Made by a program: the position numbers and the translations under genes. A stretch of DNA of 64,000 bases from an uncultured Clostridia bacterium (GTDB lineage: Bacteria > Bacillota > Clostridia > Oscillospirales > Acutalibacteraceae): contig CANQUS010000008.1 of assembly GCA_947627055.1 (NCBI GenBank), positions 1 through 64,000 of the forward strand, given 5' to 3'. The first letter of the stretch is position 1, and every line of letters begins with the position of its first letter. Below the pieces are notes generated by a model that made no database searches, was not told the origin of the DNA, and saw only the letters and a program-made list of their open reading frames with translations. Shown one piece after another: positions 27,542 to 35,348 of the stretch.

Positions 27542-29389
27542 ATGGATGAAAATAAAAACCAGCTTTTAAATTCAAACAATGAACGCCGCTGGTTCAGAGG
27601 CTCTCCTTTATCCTTGTGCTATACCGAACTTTACAAAAGCGCCTCTACAGGAGCGCTTTTTGCAAAGGTAAAATTCATGAACGTTCAGCCCGAACAAATC
27701 AAGGCTGTTTCTTTCGATATAATTTGTTACGGCATCATACGAAATGAAATCGGCAGGATAGAAAACTACACTATTGGAAACCTTGAGGTCGACCGCAACG
27801 AGTGCTTCGCAGATTCCGAAATAATAAATATAGAAAATAACGACACTATGGCTGTAGATGTTATCCTAAAAAGCGCGACCGCGCAGAACGGTCAGACTTG
27901 GACAAACGACGAACATGAATCGTTCAAGCTGCCGCTCAAGCAAAATAATATTTCCTCTTATATGGGCAGATACTTCGAGGAACTGAAAACCGAATGGGCG
28001 GAAAACGGTCTTAAAGTCGAACGGTTGCTCTATGCCCCGATCATTAAGGAGGACTATTGGCTATGCGCCTGCGGAACGCTAAACTGGGGCGTCGAGGATA
28101 AGTGCTGTGAATGCGGCGCAAAGCTTGAATGGCTTGCAGAAGTTACCGATGTCAGCATACGCAGAAGCAATGAGGATACCTTAAAAAGGCAGAGCATAAG
28201 ATCCGAAAAAAGCTCCTCTATGTCTTACGATAAGCTATATAAGCACAGACAGCAGGAAAGCTTTGAGTACGAGCGCAAAAACGCTTTAAAGCATAAAAAC
28301 AAAAAAAAGGTCAAGATAATTACGGGTCTTACCGCAACGCTCCTCATATTTGTCGTATTGACGCTCGGTGTATATTTTATCATAATGCCTGCAAGCAATT
28401 ACTATACCGCCGTATCACTTATTCATGACGGTAAGTACGATGAAGCCGTTGCCGAGTTGGAAAAGCTCGACGGCTACGGTGACAGCGAGGAGCAAATCAA
28501 GCGAGCCAAATATCTCAAGGCTGAGAAATTAAAAACCTCCTCAAATTTCCTTGAGGCTTCAAATATCTTCTACGCACTGGGCGATTATAATGATTCTCAA
28601 CAAAAATATTTTGAAACGATGTACGAATACGGCGAGCAGCAGCTTTCAGCCGATAACTATATAACCTCCCTTAAGGTTTTTAGAGAACTCGGAGATTATG
28701 AAGGCGCAGCCGCGAAAGCATCGGAATCGGAGAAAGCCGCTCTCAACGCCGCCTCAAAAATGTTTGAAGAAAGGCAGTATTCTAACGCAAGTGAGATGTT
28801 TCGGGAAATCGCGGATATTACCGGCAACTCCGAGGCGGACGACAAGGCTAAGCTTGCATTACGACACGAGGCTGATAAGCTGTACGCCAATGGCAAATAC
28901 ACCGATGCGATAAAAATATATCAATCGTTGTCCGGCTATGACCATATTGACGTCACCTTGAAAAAGCTCAATAATTTGGCGAAGATATTGAGCACCTCAA
29001 TTCATATCGGAGACGATGTTTCGGTCTGGGAGAGCGTGGGACTGCCCTGTTCATATTGTCATGCCTCCGATACTCTGAGCTATCAATTCTCTTTTAAGGC
29101 AAACGGTTTATATGAGTTTAGTATGTATTGCTCAAATCACTCAGGAAATACGATCAACAAGCTTCTCCAAGGACAATATAAAATTGAGGATGATAAGATT
29201 TATACTCTTGACCATATTGGCGGAAATACAAAATGGGTCGAGCTTGCAACCATAGAAAATATCACCTCGGATAATACAGAAGCAAATAAAAACGCAAAAA
29301 TGGTGGTAACAAATCCATTCTTCACCAAAAGTAAAAGTGCTCTAACTCTTTACGGCAATATCGCGGATCAAAATTCATCTCCGATATGA
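27542..29389 (+). CDS. Membrane protein with zinc ribbon and TPR-like extracytoplasmic region
   Basis: I do not recognise a named family for the whole 615-residue protein. Residues 1-165 are probably beta-rich and cytoplasmic. A zinc ribbon at about 175-192 has CAC and CCEC cysteine groups. A charged linker leads to one transmembrane helix at about 258-281. Residues 290-480 carry degenerate TPR-like repeats with recurring G-Y/D-Y-x-D/E motifs (for example LIHDGKYDEAVAELEKLDGYGD and LYANGKYTDAIKIYQSLSGYD). The last 130 residues are a separate C-terminal domain. There is no signal peptide. ATG at 27542 follows AAAGGAGG. A structural or sensing role at the membrane is inference only. Confidence 0.85.
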   Translation: MDENKNQLLNSNNERRWFRGSPLSLCYTELYKSASTGALFAKVKFMNVQPEQIKAVSFDIICYGIIRNEIGRIENYTIGNLEVDRNECFADSEIINIENNDTMAVDVILKSATAQNGQTWTNDEHESFKLPLKQNNISSYMGRYFEELKTEWAENGLKVERLLYAPIIKEDYWLCACGTLNWGVEDKCCECGAKLEWLAEVTDVSIRRSNEDTLKRQSIRSEKSSSMSYDKLYKHRQQESFEYERKNALKHKNKKKVKIITGLTATLLIFVVLTLGVYFIIMPASNYYTAVSLIHDGKYDEAVAELEKLDGYGDSEEQIKRAKYLKAEKLKTSSNFLEASNIFYALGDYNDSQQKYFETMYEYGEQQLSADNYITSLKVFRELGDYEGAAAKASESEKAALNAASKMFEERQYSNASEMFREIADITGNSEADDKAKLALRHEADKLYANGKYTDAIKIYQSLSGYDHIDVTLKKLNNLAKILSTSIHIGDDVSVWESVGLPCSYCHASDTLSYQFSFKANGLYEFSMYCSNHSGNTINKLLQGQYKIEDDKIYTLDHIGGNTKWVELATIENITSDNTEANKNAKMVVTNPFFTKSKSALTLYGNIADQNSSPI

Positions 29390-29475
29390 CCGCTACAAGA
29401 TCCCCCTACTCTGAAGCCATTAAAATTGCTCTGCAATTTTTGCAGCTTGTTAAAGCCGCTCTTGAAACAAAATTA

Positions 29476-29525
29476 AACCGTACCCGGATAAGTCACGTTT
29501 GATTTATAGGGGTACGGTTTTGTTT
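29476..29525 (+). terminator. Intrinsic terminator after the zinc-ribbon/TPR-like gene
   Basis: CCGTACCC (29478-29485) pairs with GGGTACGG (29510-29517), followed by TTTTGTTT. Upstream A-runs could let it act weakly on the other strand too. Confidence 0.8.
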
Positions 29526-29633
29526 AATTAAGGAGATTGCCCTCTTTATGGGGCGCGGCAAGCGCAGCGCAAGCCTCATGAGTGATCAGCAGGGGATCCG
29601 GCCACTGATCACGGTAACGGCATCCTGCCCGAG
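29525..29633. repeat. Dispersed palindromic intergenic repeat, copy A
   Basis: This roughly 110-bp copy shares with copies B and C a core CGCGGCAA-CGCAGCG, a GTGATCA half-site, and an AAGTTAT-like 3' end. A perfect inverted repeat GTGATCAG/CTGATCAC lies at 29582-29589 and 29605-29612. The first hairpin arm is degenerate here. The copy lies between two convergent genes. Confidence 0.7.
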
Positions 29634-30173
29634 TTATAGGCTTTTTGCCGTTATACGAGCCTCATTCTCATATGGAGTCACATCCGTAATATCGTCTGTG
29701 TTCGGCATACATACAGAAGCATAAAGCTTGGTGTTCAAAATAGTAAACATTTTTGAAAGCTGTTTCGTTATAATATCGAAGCCGCTTCTGTCGCTGCTGC
29801 CGCAGGTCAAAAGCAATACGGCTCTTTTGTAAACCTCGATCGGCGGCATTACCCCGAGTGAAAAACGCTTTGAAAAGTAACGCTGACTTCTGTCAACTAT
29901 TGCTTTCAGCGGTGAAGGCATCGAGAGATTATAAACAGGACTTGCAAACACAAGCAGTTCCGCTTTGTTTAATAATGTGTTATATTCGTCAAGGTCACTA
30001 AAAACGCACGTATCCGCCCTTTCACAGACACCGCAGGCAGTACACGGTGCAGGCGACAGCTTATAGCAGTCAATGATCCTGACATCATAATTATCACAAA
30101 GTCCGTCAAGAAAAGCGTCAAGAAGTTTCTTAGTATACCCGTTTCTCGGCGAAGCAAAAAGAACAAGCGCCAA
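29634..30173 (-). CDS. NAD(P)H-dependent FMN reductase / flavodoxin-like protein
   Basis: From the TTG at 30173 the product has 179 residues and begins LALVLFASPRNGYTKKLL, the FMN phosphate-binding start of flavodoxin-like reductases. CTACGVCERADTCV at about 45-60 gives four cysteines like those of iron-sulfur flavoproteins or metal-binding variants. VFASPVYNLSMPSPLKAIVDRSQ is the second FMN loop. The TTG start is supported by AAGGAGG 8 bases upstream; an open frame to 30284 would overlap pyrB and lacks a site. It is probably co-transcribed with pyrB. The substrate is unknown. Confidence 0.85.
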   Translation of the reverse strand: MALVLFASPRNGYTKKLLDAFLDGLCDNYDVRIIDCYKLSPAPCTACGVCERADTCVFSDLDEYNTLLNKAELLVFASPVYNLSMPSPLKAIVDRSQRYFSKRFSLGVMPPIEVYKRAVLLLTCGSSDRSGFDIITKQLSKMFTILNTKLYASVCMPNTDDITDVTPYENEARITAKSL

Positions 30174-30192
30174 TGTCTTGTCCTCCTTACAG

Positions 30193-31278
30193 CTATATAA
30201 ATTCTCTTTTTCTTGTGTTTTCGCAGTATTCGCAGACAAGCATATCACCATATTCCCTATATCTTTTTGGCAGGTATGTTTCATGACGAGTTATACAATG
30301 CTCGTTCATACATTGCAGGGCATTAAATAAGCCGTTGCTTTTACGCTTTTCTGTAATACTCCTGTCGCCGTTCAGCATTGTCATGAACAGAGCCATTCTC
30401 GCATACATTCCGTAAACTGTTTGTGCAAAATACTTTGCTCTTTCGTCGTCATCGACCTCATAAGAAATCTCGTCTACCCTTGGCAGGGGGTGTAATATAC
30501 GCAGGTCTTTTTTCGCAAGCTCCAGTTTTTTGTTGTCAAGTACGAAAACGCCCCTTTGCCGCTGGTATTCCTCATCGCTGTCAAATCTTTCCTGCTGTAT
30601 CCTCGTCATATAGAGGACATCAAGCTCACCCATTGCCTCCCTGAGTCCCGAAACCTCGGTAAATTCACAGCCCGCAGTATTCATTACATCCTTGATATAT
30701 TGAGGCACTGTAAGCTCGGGAGTAGAGATAAGTACAAATCTGTTACCCTTAAAACGGCTCATCGTCTTTATTAGAGAATGGACGGTGCGTCCGTACTTGA
30801 GGTCTCCGCAAAGACCTATGCAAAGGTTATCAAGTCTGCCCTTTTCATTATAAAGCGTGACTACATCCGTGAGCGTCTGAGTCGGATGCAGATGTCCTCC
30901 GTCGCCGGCATTTATTACAGGCGCGTCGGAAAACATCGCCGCCGCTTCAGCCGCCCCCTCAAGCGGGTGTCGTATCGCGATAATATCCGCATAGCCGCCG
31001 ACGACCGTCAGGGTGTCCTTGAAGCTTTCTCCCTTTGAGATCGAGGAGTTTTGCGGATTATCGAATCCGATGACATTACCGCCGAGTCGCAGCATCGCCG
31101 TTGAAAAGGACATACGAGTCCTTGTAGACGGTTCGTAAAAAAGTGTTGCGAGTATTTTCCCTCGGCAGGCATTTTCATATTCTGACGGGTTTGCTTTTAT
31201 CTTATCGGCAAGGTCAATTATATCGAGGATTTCTTTAACGGATAAGTTCTCTAGGTCAATAAGGTTTTTTGATTTCAT
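30193..31278 (-). CDS. pyrB: Aspartate carbamoyltransferase with C-terminal PyrI-like zinc ribbon
   Basis: PyrB catalyses the first committed step of pyrimidine synthesis. The 361 residues contain the carbamoyl-phosphate loop FYEPSTRTRMSF, IRHPLEGAA, GDGGHLHPTQTLTD and LHPLPRVDEIS. Typical catalytic subunits end near residue 305. Here about 55 more residues follow with CMNEHC and CEYC separated by 20 residues, closely matching the zinc domain of the regulatory subunit PyrI (CPNSNC and CKYC). The allosteric domain of PyrI is absent. The ATG at 31278 is chosen because GGGGAGG lies 10 bases upstream. Confidence 0.94.
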   Translation of the reverse strand: MKSKNLIDLENLSVKEILDIIDLADKIKANPSEYENACRGKILATLFYEPSTRTRMSFSTAMLRLGGNVIGFDNPQNSSISKGESFKDTLTVVGGYADIIAIRHPLEGAAEAAAMFSDAPVINAGDGGHLHPTQTLTDVVTLYNEKGRLDNLCIGLCGDLKYGRTVHSLIKTMSRFKGNRFVLISTPELTVPQYIKDVMNTAGCEFTEVSGLREAMGELDVLYMTRIQQERFDSDEEYQRQRGVFVLDNKKLELAKKDLRILHPLPRVDEISYEVDDDERAKYFAQTVYGMYARMALFMTMLNGDRSITEKRKSNGLFNALQCMNEHCITRHETYLPKRYREYGDMLVCEYCENTRKREFI

Positions 31279-31306
31279 ACCTGACATTCCTCCCCTATTT
31301 TTCTCT

Positions 31307-31335
31307 ATTGTATCAGAATTTCGACAAAATATCAA
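31307..31335 (-). promoter_or_regulatory. pyrB promoter
   Basis: On the minus strand TTGATA (31330-31335) and TACAAT (31307-31312) are 17 bases apart. The predicted leader is only about 22 nt, too short for PyrR-type attenuation. Confidence 0.75.
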
Positions 31336-31354
31336 CCTGTGGTCATTGGAGCAC

Positions 31355-31386
31355 GTCGATCTAATTTACTACGAAATCAGATCGAC
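31355..31386. promoter_or_regulatory. Long palindrome between divergent pyrB and CobW promoters
   Basis: GTCGATCT and AGATCGAC are perfect inverted arms, extended inward by ATTT/AAAT after one A-C mismatch, giving 12 of 13 paired positions. It sits just upstream of both -35 boxes and lacks T-runs, so it looks like an operator rather than a terminator. One arm contains TTTCGTA, which loosely recalls half of a Zur box. Confidence 0.55.
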
Positions 31387-31409
31387 ACGGTTGCCTTGAT
31401 CCCACACTT

Positions 31410-31438
31410 GCTATTATCCGAAAAAGGGTATATAATAT
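31410..31438 (+). promoter_or_regulatory. CobW operon promoter
   Basis: TTGCTA (31410-31415) and TATAAT (31433-31438) are 17 bases apart. Confidence 0.7.
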
Positions 31439-31506
31439 ATATTAAATAAAGCTATAAAGCAAAAAATTCACAGAACAAACAACTTTATCAGTGGAAGGGA
31501 TTTATT

Positions 31507-32526
31507 ATGACTAAAATTGATATTTTTTCCGGCTTTCTCGGCGCGGGAAAAACAACGCTTATCAAAAAGCTCATTGAGGAAAGCTTTAAAGGAGAAAAAC
31601 TCGTTCTCATCGAAAACGAGTTTGGCGAGATAGGAATAGACGGCGGTTTCCTCAAGGAAGCGGGAATACAGATAAACGAGATGAACTCGGGCTGTATCTG
31701 TTGCTCTCTCGTGGGCGACTTTGAAAAGGCTCTCGGCATGGTCCTCAAGGATTACTCACCCGACAGGATCATCATTGAACCGTCAGGCGTAGGCAAGTTA
31801 TCAGACGTTATCAAGGCAGTTCAGAGCGTTGTCACCGACGACGTTCGTCTGAACGGGTTTGTCACAGTAGCCGACGCGACTAAATGCAAGATGTATATTA
31901 AAAACTTTGGCGAATTTTATATTAACCAGATCGAATATGCAAGCACGATCATACTCAGCAGAACGCAAAACCTTTCACAGGAGAAGCTCGAATCATCGCT
32001 TGCTCTTATTCGTGAACATAACGGCAAGGCAAGGATCGTCACAACACCTTGGGACGAGATCTCAGGCGAAAACATCCTTACAGCTATCGAGGGGGATAAT
32101 TCATTTACTGAGGAGCTTCTCAAGGAAGCTGAGGCCTGCCCGACCGGTGAGCATCATCACGACCATGACCACGAGCATGAGCATCATCATGACCACGAGC
32201 ATGAGCATGAGCATCATCATGACCACGACCACGGTCATCACCACCATGCGGATGAGGTATTCACGAGCTGGGGCAAGGAAACCGCAAAGCACTTTACAAG
32301 GGACGAGATCTCTGAAATTCTTAAAGCACTTAACAACACCGAGAAATATGGCATTATCCTCCGCGCTAAGGGTATTTTGCCCTCAGATAACGGCGAATGG
32401 ATTCATTTTGACTTTGTTCCCGAGGAGTCAAACGTTAGAACAGGCTCGGCCGACTATACGGGACGTCTGTGTGTTATAGGTTCAAAGCTTAACGAGAGCG
32501 CGCTTGAGGCTCTCTTTAACTGCTGA
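31507..32526 (+). CDS. CobW/P47K-family metallochaperone GTPase with His-rich stretch
   Basis: These G3E-family GTPases load or traffic metals, often zinc or cobalt. The 339 residues begin with the P-loop GFLGAGKTT, then the ENEFGEIGID switch, the CxCC metal motif GCICCSL at about 61-67, and IIEPSGVGK. Residues about 215-248 are almost purely His, Asp and Glu, a likely metal buffer. The last 90 residues form the CobW C-terminal domain (ILRAKGILPSDNGEWIHFDF). The ATG at 31507 follows GGAAGGGA. It is the first gene of a metal-type operon with the next two genes. Confidence 0.93.
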   Translation: MTKIDIFSGFLGAGKTTLIKKLIEESFKGEKLVLIENEFGEIGIDGGFLKEAGIQINEMNSGCICCSLVGDFEKALGMVLKDYSPDRIIIEPSGVGKLSDVIKAVQSVVTDDVRLNGFVTVADATKCKMYIKNFGEFYINQIEYASTIILSRTQNLSQEKLESSLALIREHNGKARIVTTPWDEISGENILTAIEGDNSFTEELLKEAEACPTGEHHHDHDHEHEHHHDHEHEHEHHHDHDHGHHHHADEVFTSWGKETAKHFTRDEISEILKALNNTEKYGIILRAKGILPSDNGEWIHFDFVPEESNVRTGSADYTGRLCVIGSKLNESALEALFNC

Positions 32527-32553
32527 TTGACTATTCCGAAAGGATTTGATCGA

Positions 32554-33495
32554 ATGACAATACCTGTTTATCTCTTTTTGGGATTTCTTGAGGGCGGCAA
32601 GACTCGATTCATACAGGAAACTATGTCCGACAAGCGCTTCCATGACGGAGACAAAACTCTCATCCTCGTCTGTGAGGAGGGCATTGAAGAATTTGACCCG
32701 TCTGAATTTTGCGGCGGGAATGTAACCGTTGAAGCAATCGAAAACGAGTCCGAGCTTAACGCGAAGCATCTTGAGGAGCTACGCAAAAAATGCCGCGCGG
32801 AACGTGTTCTAGTCGAGTACAACGGAATGTGGCTTTTGCAGTCGCTTATCTCCTCCTTGCCGAAAAACTGGCAGATATATCAGACGATGATGATGCTTGA
32901 CGCGACGACCTTTGATGTATACAACGCAAATATGCGTCAGCTCATGATAGATAAACTGTCCGCCTCGGAGATGATAGCGATAAATCGCTGTGACAGCGGA
33001 ATCGACAAGAAAAAGTTTCACGACGCTGTCCGCGCTCTCAACAGACGTGCAAGCATTGTCTTTGAATATAAAGACGGCTCTGTAGAGCCCGACGACATCA
33101 AGGATGAGCTGCCGTTTGATTTGAACGCCTCTCTTATCGAGATAAAGGACGAGGACTTCGGGATCTTATATCTCGACGCTATGGACGAGCCTGAGAAATA
33201 TGACGGCAAAACGATAACATATACAGGACTTGTCGCAAAGTCTCCAAAGCTGCCGAAAAATAACTTCATCGCAGGGCGCTTTTGTATGACGTGCTGCGCC
33301 AACGATATAAACTATATAGGCTTTTTATGCAGCAGCGAAAACGATGTCAAGCTGAAAAATAAGGGCTGGTATAAGGTAACAGCTAAGGTAAGCGTTGAGA
33401 AAAACCCCGTTTATCAGGGCGTAGGGCCTGTTTTGAATATTCTGTCGGTCATTCCTACACAAAAGCCGAAAGATGAGATCGTATACTTTGTATAA
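32554..33495 (+). CDS. CobW-like GTPase fused to DUF1980/TIGR03943-type domain
   Basis: The N-terminal half has a P-loop GFLEGGKT at about 9-16 and a G3E-like layout with NRCD at about residue 150, but it lacks the CxCC motif of the upstream protein. The last 100 residues (EPEKYDGKTITYTGLV, then RFCMTCCANDINYIGFLC) match the C-terminal part of the DUF1980/TIGR03943 family, best known as YcgQ, the partner of a YcgR-type permease. The fusion joins a metal GTPase with a domain usually found in a permease partner. The start is the ATG at 32554 after GAAAGGA; an in-frame TTG at 32527 is less likely. The function is unproven. Confidence 0.85.
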   Translation: MTIPVYLFLGFLEGGKTRFIQETMSDKRFHDGDKTLILVCEEGIEEFDPSEFCGGNVTVEAIENESELNAKHLEELRKKCRAERVLVEYNGMWLLQSLISSLPKNWQIYQTMMMLDATTFDVYNANMRQLMIDKLSASEMIAINRCDSGIDKKKFHDAVRALNRRASIVFEYKDGSVEPDDIKDELPFDLNASLIEIKDEDFGILYLDAMDEPEKYDGKTITYTGLVAKSPKLPKNNFIAGRFCMTCCANDINYIGFLCSSENDVKLKNKGWYKVTAKVSVEKNPVYQGVGPVLNILSVIPTQKPKDEIVYFV

Positions 33496-33532
33496 GTATA
33501 AATGATATTTTATTGTACAAGGGGTATAAAAC

Positions 33533-33787
33533 ATGATATGTGATGATATTCCTCTTTTGCTTTGGTTTCAATGCGGCAATCCTTTCTCGGAGAGTGACGG
33601 AATGTTCCGCTACTGCATTTCCCCAAAGGATAACGAGGAAAATGAACGTTCTCTTTTGCTTGAAATATGGAGAGGAAGGCTTTGCAGGGAAAAAAGCGAG
33701 ATACTTTACAGTGAGGAATTTCCCATGAGCGACGAGGGCATTAAAAGCGCCGTAGAGGTCATTAAAAGAGAGAAGTCAAATATTTAA
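33533..33787 (+). CDS. Small protein downstream of the CobW pair
   Basis: I do not recognise this 84-residue protein. It begins MICDDIPLLLWFQCGNPFSESDG and is acidic, with cysteines near positions 3, 14, 28 and 51. The ATG follows AAGGGGT. It lies 38 bases after the fusion gene on the same strand, so co-expression with the metal GTPases is likely. Confidence 0.65.
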   Translation: MICDDIPLLLWFQCGNPFSESDGMFRYCISPKDNEENERSLLLEIWRGRLCREKSEILYSEEFPMSDEGIKSAVEVIKREKSNI

Positions 33788-33795
33788 AACAGCTG

Positions 33796-34007
33796 AAAGG
33801 GGCTGTCGTACTAAGATTTGAGGAGGAAACGCACTAAATATAGTCAAAATTCAGTTTTAGGTCAAGCCTTTTTAAAAGGCTTGTGGTTTCCAACGGCAGA
33901 GCCTTTGGTCGCCGCCTGTGGCGGCGATATTTATTTAGTATAGTATTTCAGAAATATAACAAGGGGCATCGCTTAAGTTTATTAAAACTTAATGCGACGA
34001 CCCTTTT
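33796..34007. repeat. Structured intergenic element with imperfect terminal inverted repeats
   Basis: The ends AAAGGGGCTGTCGTACTAAG (33796-33815) and CTTAATGCGACGACCCTTTT (33988-34007) are imperfect inverted repeats. Inside are a perfect 21-base palindrome CAAGCC...GGCTTG (33863-33883), a perfect 8-bp-arm hairpin TCGCCGCC/GGCGGCGA (33909-33927) and the terminator hairpin. No open frame of note and no clear target-site duplication are seen. It may be a MITE-like or dispersed structural repeat. Confidence 0.55.
33961..34007 (+). terminator. Terminator ending the CobW operon
   Basis: A long stem with core CGC-TTAAGTTT-atta-AAACTTAA-t-GCG, flanked by AAGGG/CCCTT and ending in TTTTATC. It lies about 170 bases past the last gene. 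Confidence 0.65.
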
Positions 34008-34230
34008 ATCAATTTTATCGGGATGATTTTCCACTATAATTTCAAATTTTATTGAAAATCCCCTAAAGGTGTGTTAGTGTAAAATAAATCCGAGAGATTT
34101 TATAGAGAAGAAAAAGCGGATCAGGTATGTCGAACAGCTTCGGGCGAAAAAATAAAAAAAGCGCGATGATACACCTTTCGTTGCATAATTTGATACAAAT
34201 ACAAGATAACATAAAGGAAAGGTGATACCC
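34008..34230. other. A+T-rich spacer with inverted repeats
   Basis: The stretch holds nested inverted repeats (GATTTTC/GAAAATC and TTTCAA/TTGAAA near 34024-34059) and a distant pair AAAGGTGT (34065-34072) and ACACCTTT (34171-34178). No gene or clear promoter is seen. It could be a decayed element. Confidence 0.35.
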
Positions 34231-34458
34231 GTGCTAACTATCATAGCAATGACTGAGGTTCAAACGATAGAGAAAATCATAAAAATATTGGACAAAATGG
34301 CATATTATACTGATGATCTTATCAAAGCAGAGCCGTGTGAAAGGGTTACAGAGGTGCCATATGCAGAATTAGTTCATAATACATCTATGTATATGAAAGA
34401 GACTGTTGATACAGTTGGCAATTGTGTAAGCCGTCATATGGTAAACAACACAGCTTGA
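34231..34458 (+). CDS. Small unknown protein
   Basis: This predicted 75-residue protein (MLTIIAMTEVQTIEKIIKILDKM) is helical and has no recognisable motif. I chose the GTG at 34231 because AAGGTGAT lies just upstream; a GTG at 34222 or an ATG at 34249 are alternatives. It is isolated between an A+T-rich spacer and the promoter of the next operon, so it may not be a real gene. Confidence 0.45.
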   Translation: MLTIIAMTEVQTIEKIIKILDKMAYYTDDLIKAEPCERVTEVPYAELVHNTSMYMKETVDTVGNCVSRHMVNNTA

Positions 34459-34481
34459 CACAATCCGTTTTTGAACACAAA

Positions 34482-34510
34482 TTGACAAGATAGAAAAATT
34501 GTATTATAAT
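34482..34510 (+). promoter_or_regulatory. Consensus promoter of the cytidylyltransferase operon
   Basis: TTGACA (34482-34487) and TATAAT (34505-34510) are exactly 17 bases apart. The start site near 34517 rules out the longer open frame beginning at 34509. Confidence 0.88.
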
Positions 34511-34559
34511 GGTAAGCAGGATAATATGGGAAATATTAAAAATAAAGGCGGTCAAAATT

Positions 34560-35300
34560 ATGGTAAATGCAATGATATTTGCGGGTGGGACCGGTACTCG
34601 TATGAAAACCTCAGATATACCGAAGCAGTTTATTGAGGTTGACGGAAAGCCTATTATCATAAGAACTCTTGAGAATTTTTCAACTCACCCGGAGGTTGAC
34701 GGGATCGTTATATCCTGCCTTGAGGCTTGGATAGAGGAGCTTTGGAATCTCATTGAAAAATGGAAGGTTCGTAAAATCGTCGATATTGTCAAGGGCGGCG
34801 CGACCGGTCACGAGTCTATCCATAACGGACTTGTTCGCGTCGAGCAGTTCGCAAAGCCTGAGGATATTGTACTTATATGCGACGGCGTTCGACCTGTTAT
34901 GAGCGAGGAGCTTATTTCAAATTGTATCAGGATCGCAAGAAAGCATGAAACCGCTGTCCCTGTTACACCGAGCATCGACTCCGTCCTTTGGAGCGATGAC
35001 GGCGAACACTGCTCTCGTGCACTGCCGAGAGGCTCTATGTATATCACACAGGCCCCGCAGGGCTATACTATGAGGAAGATAATGGGCGCTCACCTTGAAG
35101 CCGAGCGCAGAGGTATAGTATCGCCTACCTCGTCAAGCGAACTTCTCATAGAACTGGGTCAGGAGATCCATATATATATAGGTGAGCGTGACAATATAAA
35201 GGTCACTACGCCTGAGGATCTTGTCACCTTGCGTTCTCACTATTATTATGACAGATATAAGAGCTTTGCGCGTGAGGAATTGAAGTACGGACTTGAATGA
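34560..35300 (+). CDS. IspD/TarI-family cytidylyltransferase
   Basis: The family makes CDP-activated alditols: CDP-methylerythritol (IspD) or CDP-ribitol (TarI). The 246 residues show the nucleotide-binding FAGGTGTRM, PKQF, and ICDGVRPVMSEELI. Because the next gene is a teichoic-acid-type transferase, a TarI-like role supplying CDP-ribitol or similar is more likely than isoprenoid synthesis; this is inferred from context. Start is the ATG at 34560 after AAAGGCGG. Confidence 0.88.
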   Translation: MVNAMIFAGGTGTRMKTSDIPKQFIEVDGKPIIIRTLENFSTHPEVDGIVISCLEAWIEELWNLIEKWKVRKIVDIVKGGATGHESIHNGLVRVEQFAKPEDIVLICDGVRPVMSEELISNCIRIARKHETAVPVTPSIDSVLWSDDGEHCSRALPRGSMYITQAPQGYTMRKIMGAHLEAERRGIVSPTSSSELLIELGQEIHIYIGERDNIKVTTPEDLVTLRSHYYYDRYKSFAREELKYGLE

Positions 35301-35348
35301 TAGATCACTTTAAAATAATGCGTTTCTTTATTATAATCGGAGTATGCT

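Noticed and set aside
31279..31354. PyrR attenuator upstream of pyrB
   Set aside because: The predicted leader is about 22 nt and has no terminator/antiterminator pair.
32101..32292. 63-codon minus-strand frame with Met/Val repeats
   Set aside because: It is the antisense reading of the His/Asp/Glu-rich stretch in the CobW gene.
34109..34156. Fragment coding KRIRYVEQLRAKK as a transposase or recombinase remnant
   Set aside because: Too short and no other conserved part of a recombinase is nearby.
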